Shown here piece by piece: positions 24,494 to 34,600 of a stretch of 64,000 nucleotides of DNA (positions are counted from its first letter, which is position 1; each line of letters opens with the position of its first letter). Below the pieces are notes generated by a model. That model had not been told where the DNA came from, did no database searches, and worked only from the letters and a program-made list of their open reading frames with translations. A program made the translations under genes and the position numbers. This stretch comes from Streptomyces sp. QL37 (GTDB lineage Bacteria > Actinomycetota > Actinomycetes > Streptomycetales > Streptomycetaceae): positions 7,693,678-7,757,677 of the forward strand of contig NZ_PTJS01000001.1 in assembly GCF_002941025.1 (NCBI RefSeq), in the 5' to 3' direction.

Positions 24494-25552
24494 ATGAAGT
24501 CGCGCGTGGGCATCGCGGACGTGGCCCGGGAAGCCGGCGTCTCCATCGGCACGGTCTCCAACGTGTACAACAGGCCCGGCATCGTCGCGGTGGACACACG
24601 CATCCGTGTGCTGTCAGCCATAGAGCGCCTCGGATACGTACGCAGCGAGAACGCCCGAGTTCTCCGCGGGCAGCCCTCACGCCTCATCGCCTTCCCCGTG
24701 CACGACCTCACGGATCCCTTCTGCACGACCCTCGTCCAAGGAGTGGAAGAAGCGGCGCGCGAGGCGGGGCTGGCCGTCCTGGTGAGCAGGAGTGCCCGGA
24801 ACGCCGAAGAAGAAGCACGCTACCTCGACCTGCTCAAGGAGCACGAGGTCCGGGGCGTGCTGATCACGCCGGCCGACAAATCCCGGTCCTTCACGGCTGC
24901 TCTTCAGGGTTCCGGCATTCCCTTCGTCCTGATGGGGAACGACGTGCGGCAGGGGCCTCCGAGCGGGTGCTCCGTCACCATCGACGATGTCGCCGGTGGA
25001 CGGCTGGCCCTACAGCATCTCCTGGACGCCGGTCACCGCGACGTCGGCTTCATCAGCGGTCCGCTCCGTCTCCCGCTGGTCGGACAGCGCCGGGCAGGCG
25101 CGCTCGAGGCGCTGGCACAGGCCGGTCACCCCACCACTGTGTGGGAACTGGTCTGCCCGGCCATGACCGTCGCCGCGGGGAGGGAAGCGGGAAGGCGTCT
25201 GCTCAGCGGCCCCGACAGGCCCACCGCCCTGTTCTGCGCCAGTGACCTGCTCGCCCTCGGAGTGCTCCAGGAACTGGGCGAGGCAGGGCTGCGGGTGCCG
25301 GACGACCTGGCCCTCGTCGGCTGTGACGACGTCGAGTACGCATCCTCGGCAGGCGTCCCCCTCACGTCCTTGCGGCGTCCGGGAAGGATCATGGGCGCCA
25401 GAGCCGTCCGTTTGCTGGAGGCGGAGACCACGCGTCTGCGCGGCGAGCACGACCACTGCCAGGTCGTCCTGACACCCGAACTGGTCGTGAGGGCTTCCAG
25501 CCGCCGCGAGACCCCCGCGCCGCGTCAGTACCGTTCAGCGGTCGCGCCGTGA
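24494..25552 (+). CDS. LacI-family transcriptional regulator (second)
   Basis: 352 aa from ATG 24494 (GTAGGTCAGG upstream). The helix-turn-helix is at residues 5-30 (VGIADVAREAGVSIGTVSNV), the hinge at about 50-60 (RSENARVLRGQPSR), then a sensor domain of the ribose/galactose-binding type (DLTDPFCTTLVQGVEEAARE, LFCASDLLALGVLQELGEAG, LALVGCDDVEYASSAGVPL). The last 18 nt overlap the convergent permease gene. Its DNA targets are not visible: the 28-bp palindromes belong more naturally to the other LacI protein. GH43 or the PL11 upstream dyad are possible targets. Confidence 0.88.
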   Translation: MKSRVGIADVAREAGVSIGTVSNVYNRPGIVAVDTRIRVLSAIERLGYVRSENARVLRGQPSRLIAFPVHDLTDPFCTTLVQGVEEAAREAGLAVLVSRSARNAEEEARYLDLLKEHEVRGVLITPADKSRSFTAALQGSGIPFVLMGNDVRQGPPSGCSVTIDDVAGGRLALQHLLDAGHRDVGFISGPLRLPLVGQRRAGALEALAQAGHPTTVWELVCPAMTVAAGREAGRRLLSGPDRPTALFCASDLLALGVLQELGEAGLRVPDDLALVGCDDVEYASSAGVPLTSLRRPGRIMGARAVRLLEAETTRLRGEHDHCQVVLTPELVVRASSRRETPAPRQYRSAVAP

Positions 25553-26860
25553 CCGCGCCGCGGCCACGGCACCGAGCGCCGCGCCGACAGCCAGTACGAG
25601 GAGCCCTCTCAGCCAGACCTCCTGCTCGATCCGGGTCGCGAGCACCACGCAGGACACAGCTCCGAGAACGGGTACGGCCGTCGGCGCCCGGAAGTGCTCG
25701 CGGGGGGCGGCATCGCGACGCAGCACCAGGAGCGCGGTGTTGACGAGGAAGAAGACCACGAGGAGGAGCAGGACCAGGGTTGAGGCGAGGGTGGAGACGT
25801 CGCCGGTCAGCGCCAGGCCCAGCGCGAGGCCGGTGGTCACGGCGATGGCGGCCCAGGGTGTGCGCCGGCCGGGCAGCACCTTCGTCAGGAAACGGGGCAG
25901 GAGACCGTCCCGCGCCATGCCGTAGGCCAGTCGTGAGGACATGATGCCCGTGAGCAGGGCACCGTTCGCGACGGCCACCAGGGCGATGGCGCTGAAGAGC
26001 TCCGTGGGGACCCCGCCGGCGGCCCGGACGACTTCGAGGAGCGGCCCGCTCGACCCGGCGAGCGTTCCGGTCGGCACGGCCGCCGCGGCGGCTGCTCCGA
26101 CCAGCGCGTACACCGCGCCCGCCGTGACCAGTGCACCGAACAGCGCCCTCGGATACGAGCGGCGGGGGTCACGGGTCTCCTCAGCCACGTTGACGGACGT
26201 CTCGAACCCGACGAAGGAGTAGTAGGCGAGCACCGCTCCGCTCAGCAGGGCCGCCACGGGCCCCTCGCTCGCGGTCCCCAGCTCCGTCAGCCTCCCCGCG
26301 TCCCCGTCGCCGCGCAGCACGACCCAGGCTCCGAGCCCGATCACGAGCAGCAGCCCGCCGACCTCGATCACCGTGGCGACGACGTTGGCCCGGGTCGACT
26401 CGCTGATCCCTCGCGCGTTCAGCAGCGCCAGCGCGACCAGGAAGACGATCGTCACCAGCACCACGGGGAGAGAGACGAACTCGGACAGGTAGTCGCCGCC
26501 GAACCCGCGGGCCAGAGCGGCCACCGACACGACTCCTGCGGCGAGCATGCAGAAACCGGCGAAGAACCCGACGAACGGTCCATAGGCCAAGGTGGCGTAA
26601 TGCGAGGCACCGCCCGCTCGCGGATATTTGGTCACCAGCTCCGCGTAGGAGGCCGCTGTCAGCAGGGCCAGACACAGGGCCGCGAGCAGGGGAGCCCAGA
26701 CGGCACCGCCGGATTCGGCGGCCACCTGGCCCACCAGGACATACACCCCCGCCCCGAGGACGTCGCCGAGGATGAAGAAGTACAGCAGCGGGGTGGTCAG
26801 GGTCTTCTTGAGCGGTGCCGGAGAGTCCGCCGCCGGGGGCGTCACAGAGGGATGTTTCAC
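25535..26860 (-). CDS. APC-family amino acid permease
   Basis: 441 aa from GTG 26860; the longer in-frame extension upstream has no domain content. About twelve membrane helices are visible, beginning LYFFILGDVLGAGVYVLVGQVA, the TM1 glycine-rich motif of APC transporters, with YSFVGFETSVNVAEETRDPRRSYPRAL as the conserved TM6-loop region. The substrate is unknown, probably a cationic or neutral amino acid or a polyamine. It does not obviously belong to either neighbouring locus and marks the border between them. Confidence 0.9.
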   Translation of the reverse strand: MKHPSVTPPAADSPAPLKKTLTTPLLYFFILGDVLGAGVYVLVGQVAAESGGAVWAPLLAALCLALLTAASYAELVTKYPRAGGASHYATLAYGPFVGFFAGFCMLAAGVVSVAALARGFGGDYLSEFVSLPVVLVTIVFLVALALLNARGISESTRANVVATVIEVGGLLLVIGLGAWVVLRGDGDAGRLTELGTASEGPVAALLSGAVLAYYSFVGFETSVNVAEETRDPRRSYPRALFGALVTAGAVYALVGAAAAAAVPTGTLAGSSGPLLEVVRAAGGVPTELFSAIALVAVANGALLTGIMSSRLAYGMARDGLLPRFLTKVLPGRRTPWAAIAVTTGLALGLALTGDVSTLASTLVLLLLVVFFLVNTALLVLRRDAAPREHFRAPTAVPVLGAVSCVVLATRIEQEVWLRGLLVLAVGAALGAVAAARSRRDR

Positions 26861-27052
26861 GTGATCCCGTATACCCGGCCGGGTGCCCGGCAGGCGGCGG
26901 AACCCCCGGATGCTTGCGAGAGTGAGGAGGTCCGAACGGTCCGGTACGGGAGCCGGCGCATCCGACGAGATCCGGAGGACCACCGCGGCTGTCCGCAGGA
27001 CACGGCAGCGGGGCCGGGTGACCGGGAACGCCGGGAACACGTGGAGGTATCG

Positions 27053-28669
27053 ATGCCGGACGCGGTGGTCATCGGGGCGGGGCCGAACGGCCTCGTCGCC
27101 GCGAATCTCCTTGCCGCTGCGGGATGGAGCGTGGAGGTGCTGGAGGCGCAGCAGGAGCCGGGCGGCGCGGTCCGCAGCGACCGCGGCGTCCACCCCGACT
27201 ACGTGAGCGACCTCTTCAGCGCCTTCTACCCACTGGCCGCGGCCTCGCCGATCCTCGGAGGCCTGGAGCTCCAGGAGGAAGGGCTCAGATGGAGCCGCGC
27301 CCCGCGTGTGCTGGCGCATCCGCTGCCGGACGGCCGCTGCGCGGTCCTCGAACGCGGGGCGGAGGACACAGCGGCGGGGCTCGACACGTTCGCGGCGGGC
27401 GACGGGGCCGCCTGGCTCGATCTGTACGGCACATGGAGTCGCCTGGGTCCCGACATCCTGCGGGCCCTGTTCACCCCCTTCCCGCCGGTACGCTCCGCTC
27501 TCCGCCTCGCGGCCCGTCTCCGGGCGTCCGGCGGTCTCCGGATGGCACGGACGATGGTGCTGCCCGTGCGCCGCCTCGGGGAGGAGGAGTTCCGCGGCGA
27601 GGGGGGCAGGCTCCTCCTCGCGGGCAACGCGCTCCACGCGGACCTCGGCCCCGAGGCAGCGGGAAGCGGAGGCTACGGATGGCTCATGTCCATGCTCGGA
27701 CAGACCTACGGCTTCCCGGTGCCGGTAGGGGGAGCCGGTGCACTGACGGCGGCCCTGGTGCGCCGGCTGGAACGGCACGGCGGCGCGGTCCGCTGCGGGG
27801 AGCGCGTGACCGAGGTGGTCGTACGCGGCGGACGCGCCGTCGGAGTACGTACCGCGGGCGGCGAGGCCGTACCGGCCTCCCGTGCCGTCCTCGCCGACGT
27901 GTCCGCGCCGGCGCTGTACGGCGAACTGGTCGACGCACGGCACCTGCCCGGCGGCATGCTGAGCGACCTGCGCCGGTTCCAGTGGGACTTCGCGACGTTC
28001 AAGGTCGACTGGGCGCTGAACGGCCCCGTGCCGTGGACCGCCGGGGACGCGTCCACGGCGGGAACGGTCCACCTGGCCGACGGGGTCGACGGTCTCACCC
28101 GCTTCGCCGCCCAGATCGCGACAGGCCGGGTGCCCGACCGCCCCTTCCTCCTCTTCGGGCAGATGACCACCGCCGATGCCACGCGCTCACCCGCCGGAAC
28201 GGAGTCGGCCTGGGCGTACACCCACGTCCCGCACCACATCAAGGGGGACGCGGGCGAGGACGGCCTGACGGGTCTGTGGGACCGGCGCGAGCAGGAAGCC
28301 ATGGCCGACCGCGTGGAGAACGAAGTCGAACGCTGGGCACCGGGGTTCCGCTCCCGCATCACCTCCCGGCGTCTTCTCGCACCACCCACCATCGAGGCCA
28401 TGGACGCCAACCTGCACGGCGGCGCGATCAACGGTGGGACCGCCGCCGCGCACCAGCAGCTGGTGTTCCGCCCGACGGCCGGGACCGGGCGGCCCGAAAC
28501 ACCGGTGAAGGGCCTGTACCTGGCCTCGGCCTCGGCCCACCCGGGCGGCGGCGTGCACGGAGCCCCCGGCGCCAACGCCGCGCGTGCGGCGCTGCGCGGA
28601 CGGAGCGGGTACGGGCTGCGCGCACCGTCAATGCCGTGGGCCGTCCGCGCGGGGCGGAACACCGGGTGA
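27053..28669 (+). CDS. FAD-dependent oxidoreductase of the carotenoid desaturase / retinol saturase type
   Basis: 538 aa from ATG 27053, with GGAGG eight bases upstream. The N-terminal dinucleotide fold is complete (VVIGAGPNGLVAANLLAAAG, then VLEAQQEPGGAVRS). The C-terminus has the matching FAD-contact segment (GLYLASASAHPGGGVHGAPGANAARAAL), as in phytoene desaturase-like enzymes. These remove or add hydrogen on long polyene or isoprenoid chains. It converges on and overlaps the PfaC-like gene by 42 bp, so it may tailor the chain made by the adjacent synthase, though it also fits an independent gene. No phytoene synthase is in the window. Confidence 0.82.
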   Translation: MPDAVVIGAGPNGLVAANLLAAAGWSVEVLEAQQEPGGAVRSDRGVHPDYVSDLFSAFYPLAAASPILGGLELQEEGLRWSRAPRVLAHPLPDGRCAVLERGAEDTAAGLDTFAAGDGAAWLDLYGTWSRLGPDILRALFTPFPPVRSALRLAARLRASGGLRMARTMVLPVRRLGEEEFRGEGGRLLLAGNALHADLGPEAAGSGGYGWLMSMLGQTYGFPVPVGGAGALTAALVRRLERHGGAVRCGERVTEVVVRGGRAVGVRTAGGEAVPASRAVLADVSAPALYGELVDARHLPGGMLSDLRRFQWDFATFKVDWALNGPVPWTAGDASTAGTVHLADGVDGLTRFAAQIATGRVPDRPFLLFGQMTTADATRSPAGTESAWAYTHVPHHIKGDAGEDGLTGLWDRREQEAMADRVENEVERWAPGFRSRITSRRLLAPPTIEAMDANLHGGAINGGTAAAHQQLVFRPTAGTGRPETPVKGLYLASASAHPGGGVHGAPGANAARAALRGRSGYGLRAPSMPWAVRAGRNTG

Positions 28670-31600
28670 GGTGTGTGGTGGCCGGTCCGCCCCGGACACC
28701 ACACGCATACCCAGCCCACGCACCCGGTAGATGCAGGTGTCATCGCCCCAGAGCGACGCGTCCGCCACCGCATAGGGGCCACACTCGTCCGTTTCGCTCT
28801 CCACGATGTCCATGTCCACCCGGATCAGCCGGCTGGCCGGGGTGATCTGGCCACGATAGGTCCAGGCCGTCTCGCGGCCGGGCAGCACCGGCTCGAACCT
28901 GGGGTGCGGGATGCCGTCGCCCGCTCCCCGTTCGACGAGGTGGTACTGGAGCAGCTGGCACATGGCCTCAAGGCCCAGGGAGCCGGGCTGCACCGGGTCC
29001 TGGAAGAAGTGTGCCCGGAAGAACCAGGCGTCCGGGCGGACGTCCTTCTCCGACCGCAGCCGGCCGAGTCCCGCGCTCCCCCCGTCCGGCCAGTAGCCCG
29101 TGATCCGGTCCAGCATCAGCAGCATGGGGCCGGGGAGAGACGGCTTCCCGGCGCGGTACCGGGCGGGCCGGGCGGTCAGATCGACCGTACGGCCGCACGG
29201 TTCGTCGAGGCGTGCCCGGTCGTCCGCCGACGTCGCGAGCCCCTGCTGGTCCTCGAAGGCCGACGGAGGGAAGTAACCGAAGACCGTGGAGAGTTCGAGC
29301 ACGGGCACACCGTCGGCCGTGCACGACACCCGGAACGACTCGATGATCATGTCCCCGCTGCGCGAGACACGCGTCAGTTCGGCACGGGTACGGACCGTAC
29401 GCGTCGCCGGAGTCACCTCGCCGGTGACCGTCCCCGACCCGTCGAGGTTGCGGAAGAGCAGGTCCATGCCGGTCGTCAGCGCGCTGCCCACGTACGAGGC
29501 GAGCCACCCGCAGGGCTGCAGCGCGATCTCCATGAGCACGGCGAACGGCACGGTGTGGCCACCGCTCTGCTCGAAGTACCAGGCCTCCGCCGGTACGTCG
29601 TACTCCGCGACGACCGTGCTGCCCTCCCGCATGCCGCCCTGCGGCCCGTCCACCGAGGCGATCCGGCTCATGAAGTGGTAGGGCGGCCCGGGAAGCCGGG
29701 CCACCCTGCGGGTGCCGTCGAAGGGCTCGTACATGGCGCCGAACGCCTCGCTCGGCCTGCCCCAGGCACACGCCAGCAGCGAGGCGTAGCCGAAGGGGAA
29801 CCCGTCGGCTGCCACAGCCACCGGCCTCTCCTCCTGGTGTCCGGCCAGCCCGCCGAGCCGCGGCAGCGGCACCGGGGCTCCGCCGGCCTGGACGAGGGGC
29901 GGGCCCGAATGCCGCCAGTGAGCCAGCGGCCAGTCGGGTACCAGCCTGAGAGCCATGCCACGGCCCAGGAACGCCTTCGTCCCGTCCACCGAACCCAGCA
30001 CCTCGGCGTAGAGCGTCGGTTCCGGACCGGCCGAGACACCGCGTACGAACACCTCGTAGACGACCCGCCGGCCCTCCGGGGTCGCCTGGCCCCGGCACAT
30101 GGCCTTGTAGGGGATCCCGCTGACCGGTTCGAAGCGCCAGCCGTCCCGGTCGACGGTGAAGCCCATGACCGTCAGGTAGAACGCCATCGCCTGGAGGCCG
30201 CCCTGGAGCATCAGAGTGCCCGGCATGCAGGGGTCGTTCTTGAAGTGACCGGGGAAGAACCAGTCGTCCGGCGACAACGCGGTCTCGGCGCGCAGATAGC
30301 CCCGGCCCCACGGGCCGCCGGCCGGGTCGAAGACGGTCACCTCGTCCAGCAGCCGCAGCCGGTCCACGTCGAGCACCGGCGACCGGACATGGGCCGCCGT
30401 GGGCTCCCAGCCGGGGCCGAAGCAGTCCCACGGCCGCCCTTCCACGAGGGCCCGCACCCGGTCCGTTCCGAAACGGGTCCGTTCGCAGCGCACGGCAGGC
30501 GGGTCGAGCGGCAGGTCGTCACCGGGCGGGTGCTCGGCGGGATCCCACCGGACACCGCCGCTGCCGGCGAGCTCCGCGGGGGTGAAGAAACCTGCCTGGC
30601 CCTCACGGACACTGAGCCGGAGCTCGCCGTCCACATGACAGTCGTAGTGGAAGAAGGCCAGGCGGACGCCCTCCTCCTCCGCATGGCCGTCGACATGGAT
30701 CTCGAAGCTCAGCGTGTCACCGGCTTGCGGCGGCTCGCCGTGGAACGTCACCTCGCAGCCGAGCAGCCGGTAGGCGCGCTCGCCCCGGTTGAGGAGGTCG
30801 ACACCCAGCCAGCTGAGCAGGAGCAGATCGGCCTGGCCCGCCTCGATCAGCAGGCCGGCCGGGATGCGTCCCGTGGAGTCCAGGTACCAGCTGTCGGGCA
30901 GGACGTCGGTCTCCGTCCAGATCCTTCCGTCCGTTCGCACCGGATCCGGCAGGGTGAGCGCCGCGGGCACCGCGTCGATGCCGGTCACCCGGTCCGCGAA
31001 CAGCATGGGCGGCCCGGGCATCCGGGTCTGCACGGCGTACTCGTCCTGCTCGGCGAAGCGCGGGCCGAACAGGACGGAGACCTCACGGGAGGCGAGGTGC
31101 TCCAACTGGGCGCGGTCGAATGCCGGACCCGGCCTCGGAGCCGGCACAGACGCCGGTGGAGACCGGACGGCCGGAGGAGGTGTGACCGGGCGGGGCTGTC
31201 GTGCCGGAGCGGGATTCGGCGGCACGGCGGCCGTCAGCGCGGTGACGGCGAGCGCCGACACCCGCAGGAACCGCTGATGGGCCTCGGTGTGCCCGGCCAT
31301 GACCTCCTGGTGCAGCGCCGCGACCCGCAGACTCTGCCGGGCGACCGCGGCCCGGACACCCACCGGCCCCGGCTGCCCTGGGCCTCCGGCGGGAACGGCG
31401 GGAGCGGACGGGGTGGTGAGCCCGCCGGAGTCACGTGCCGCCGGGACGGCCGGTGCGGCGGAGTGGCCGGGCCCGCTGTCCTGCGGAACGGCGGCGGCGG
31501 AGGGCCGGCCGGGCCCCCCGTCCGGTACCGGGGCCAGCTCGGGAGCCCGGGGCAGGACGGTCACGACGGACTCCAGGGGCGGCAGGCACGGGGACCCGAT

Positions 31601-34600
31601 CATGGGAAGGGTGACGGTGGGGCCGGGCCGCGGGAGATCCGTGGCGGCCTCGGCGAGCCGGGCGAACACCTCGTCGGCCCGCACCGGCACCCCGGCGACG
31701 ACGAGTTCGGCGACCGCCAGGCACAGCTGCCTCAGCCCGGTGTCCTCCGGGGAGTCCAGCGCGACGGCCACGTGCTCCCGGTCGCCGAGCACCCGCTTGA
31801 TCCAGCCGGTGCACAGTCTCCTCGGCCCGTGCTCCACGAAGACCCGGACACCGTCGGCCCACGCCTGCTCGACCGTGGCCGCGAAGTCGATCGTGCCCAG
31901 GCCCTGGGCGGTGATCGCCTCGGCCGCCCGTTCGGCCGTCGGCCGGTACGCCTGCCCGGTGGCTCCGCTGTAGAACCGCACCCCGGGCACCTCGACCGTG
32001 GGACGGTGATGGGCTTCGCGCCACACCTCCCGGACCTCGGCCAACTCCGGTGCGTGGGCCGCCATGTCGTAGTCCAGCTCGATCGCACGGTCGGCGCCGA
32101 GCCTGGCCACGACAGCCGCGCACGCCCGGGACTCGCCGCCGATGACGCAGACCCCGGGCGCGTTCACCGCCATCAGATGGACCGCGGCCTCCGCGGCGAG
32201 CTCCGCACGGACCACGTCCAGCGGGACGCCGACCAGGTAGCTCGACCAACGGGAGCCCTGGATGCCCCGCCGCTGCCAGTAGCGCCGGACCGCCCGGAGC
32301 TCACCGGTGAGTTCGGTCGTGAACAGACCGCTGTCCCGGGTGGCTTCGTACAGCCCCGAGGCGTCCGGCCAGGCCCCCAGCGCGACCAGGGCGGCCGACT
32401 CGCCCGAGGAGTACCCGAGCGCGGCGTCCGGCCGCAGGCCGAGCACCTCACGGGTGAACACGGTGTGGACGGCGGACAGTTCGGCGGCGGCCCAGATCTG
32501 GCCGAGCACCCCGCGCTCCGGCTCCGGCCCGGAGCGCAACCGCGTGCCGAGCGCCCTGTGGGCGTCCCGGACGGCCTCCCCGAGCGACGGCAGGGCGAGC
32601 GCCAGCTCATGGCCCATCCCCGGGTACGCGGCCGAGCCGTTGGTGTACACGAACGCGGTCCCCCCGTCGACCGGCCGGTCCCGGTACAGCACATCGGCGG
32701 GACGGGGCCCGCCCTCCGTCAGCCAGCGCCGGGCGGCCGCCTTGCGGTCCGGCAGCGCGGTGCCGCCGCCGACCACGAGCGCCAGCCGGGCCGGGCCCGC
32801 GCCGGACTCGACACCCGAGTCCAGGGCGGCCAGCACCTCCCGGCGGTCGGCCCCGGAGAAGACGTGCAGACGCGGAGCCGGTCCCCGCAGCCACGGTCGA
32901 GGATCACCCGTACGCAGGCGCACGCTCGCCGAGGGCCCCTCCATCGGGGTCACCACGGCCCGCGCGGTGTGGGCGACGGCCCCGGTGTCCGCGGGCCCGC
33001 CCGGGCGCGGCACGGCGCGGTGCTGGAGCGCGAGCGCCGCGACCGCCACGGAGACCAGCCCGGACGCGGCATGAGCACGCCCGAAGGCCGACGCCGGATC
33101 GAACGCCGCGCCGGGGCCGTCGCCGATGACCATGTCGGGCTCGTCGGAGGCCCCCTCGTCCAGCAGGGCGACGACGGTGTCGCCGTCCCCGCGAGCGGTA
33201 TCCAGGGGTTTGAGGACCAGCACGACGGCCGCGTCCCCCGGATCGCCCTCGCTTCCCAGCTCGCCCAGCGCGGCCCGGTGGACCGCCTCGCAGGACAGGT
33301 CGGTGGCACCGACGAGCGCCGCGTCGGCCTCGCCCGACCGGACGGCCCGCGCCGCGGCCTCCAGCGCCACCAGCCCGGACGCCTCCTCCGCGGACACCGC
33401 GAACGACGGTCCTGCCAGGTCCAGTTGGGTGCTGATCCGGCTCGCCACGAGGTTCGGCATGCTGCCCACCACCCCCTCCGCGGTCATGGGCGGCACGAAC
33501 GCGTCCTGGGCGGGGCCGGCCGGCGGCACGGTCACGCCCCGCCCGGCCGCCTGCTCCAGCCAGTGCGGGACCCGCCAGCGGGCGCCCGCCCGGGCCACCT
33601 CGGGGTCCACCCCCATGCCGATGACCACCATGGTCCGTTCGCGAGGCAGGGCCACCGACCGTGCGGCCTCCCGGGCGGCCTCCAGCACCAGAAGCTGGTG
33701 GCGTACGGTCCGCTCCAGTCCCGACGGCGGGAAGCACAGGCCCGTGAGCTCCACGGCGATCTCCGTGGCGGGACCGCGTCGTTCACCGCCCAGCACCGCC
33801 CGGCGGAAGTCCTCGACGCAGGTCCCGTCGCCGACCCGGGCGCCGAGAGCGACGATCGCCACCGCCCGGCCGCCGGAAGGTCCGTCCGGCCGCCGTACGG
33901 CAGTCGTCGCGCGGTGCGGCGGCCGCGGCACGGAGACCGGGGGAGCGTCCTCCGCGTGGTCCACGACCAGGTGGGCGTTGGTGCCGCCGAACCCGAAGGC
34001 GCTCACCGCCGCCCTGCGTGGCCCCACCCACTCCTCCGGAGCGGTCAGTACCCGCAACGGCGTGCCCGCCAGCGCGTCCAGCGGCCGATCCGCGCCGAGC
34101 GTCGCCGGACGGACCCCCGCGCGCAGCGCACCGAGCACCTTGAGCAGCCCGGCCACGCCCGCAGAAGCCAGCAGGTGCCCGACGTTCGACTTCGCCGAGC
34201 CGATGGGCACGTCGTCAGCGGCCCCGAAGACCCGGGCCATGCCGCGCACCTCCACCGCGTCGCCGACCGGCGTCCCCGTCGCGTGGCACTCGACGAGCGA
34301 CACCGACTCAGGAGCGATGCCCGCCATGTCGTAGGCCAGGCGCATGGCCCGTACCTGACCCTCCTCCGACGGGCTGATCAGCCCGGAACCGCGCCCGTCG
34401 TTCGACAGCCCCACACCGCGGATCACCCCGAACACGGGCAGTCCGGCGGCGCGCGCCTCGGACAGCCGCATCAGCGCGACGAACCCGGCGCCCTCGCCGT
34501 GCACCAGCCCGTCCGCGTCCCGGTGGAAGGGGCGGCTGCGCCCCGTGCGGCTCGTCGCGGACAGCCCGCAGAACCCCACGTGCAGATAGAGGGGATCCGG

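Noticed and set aside
25535..28072. Long N-terminal extension of the APC permease upstream to 28072
   Set aside because: The extra 404 residues have antisense-type composition and overlap the FAD oxidoreductase; the transporter fold starts after GTG 26860.
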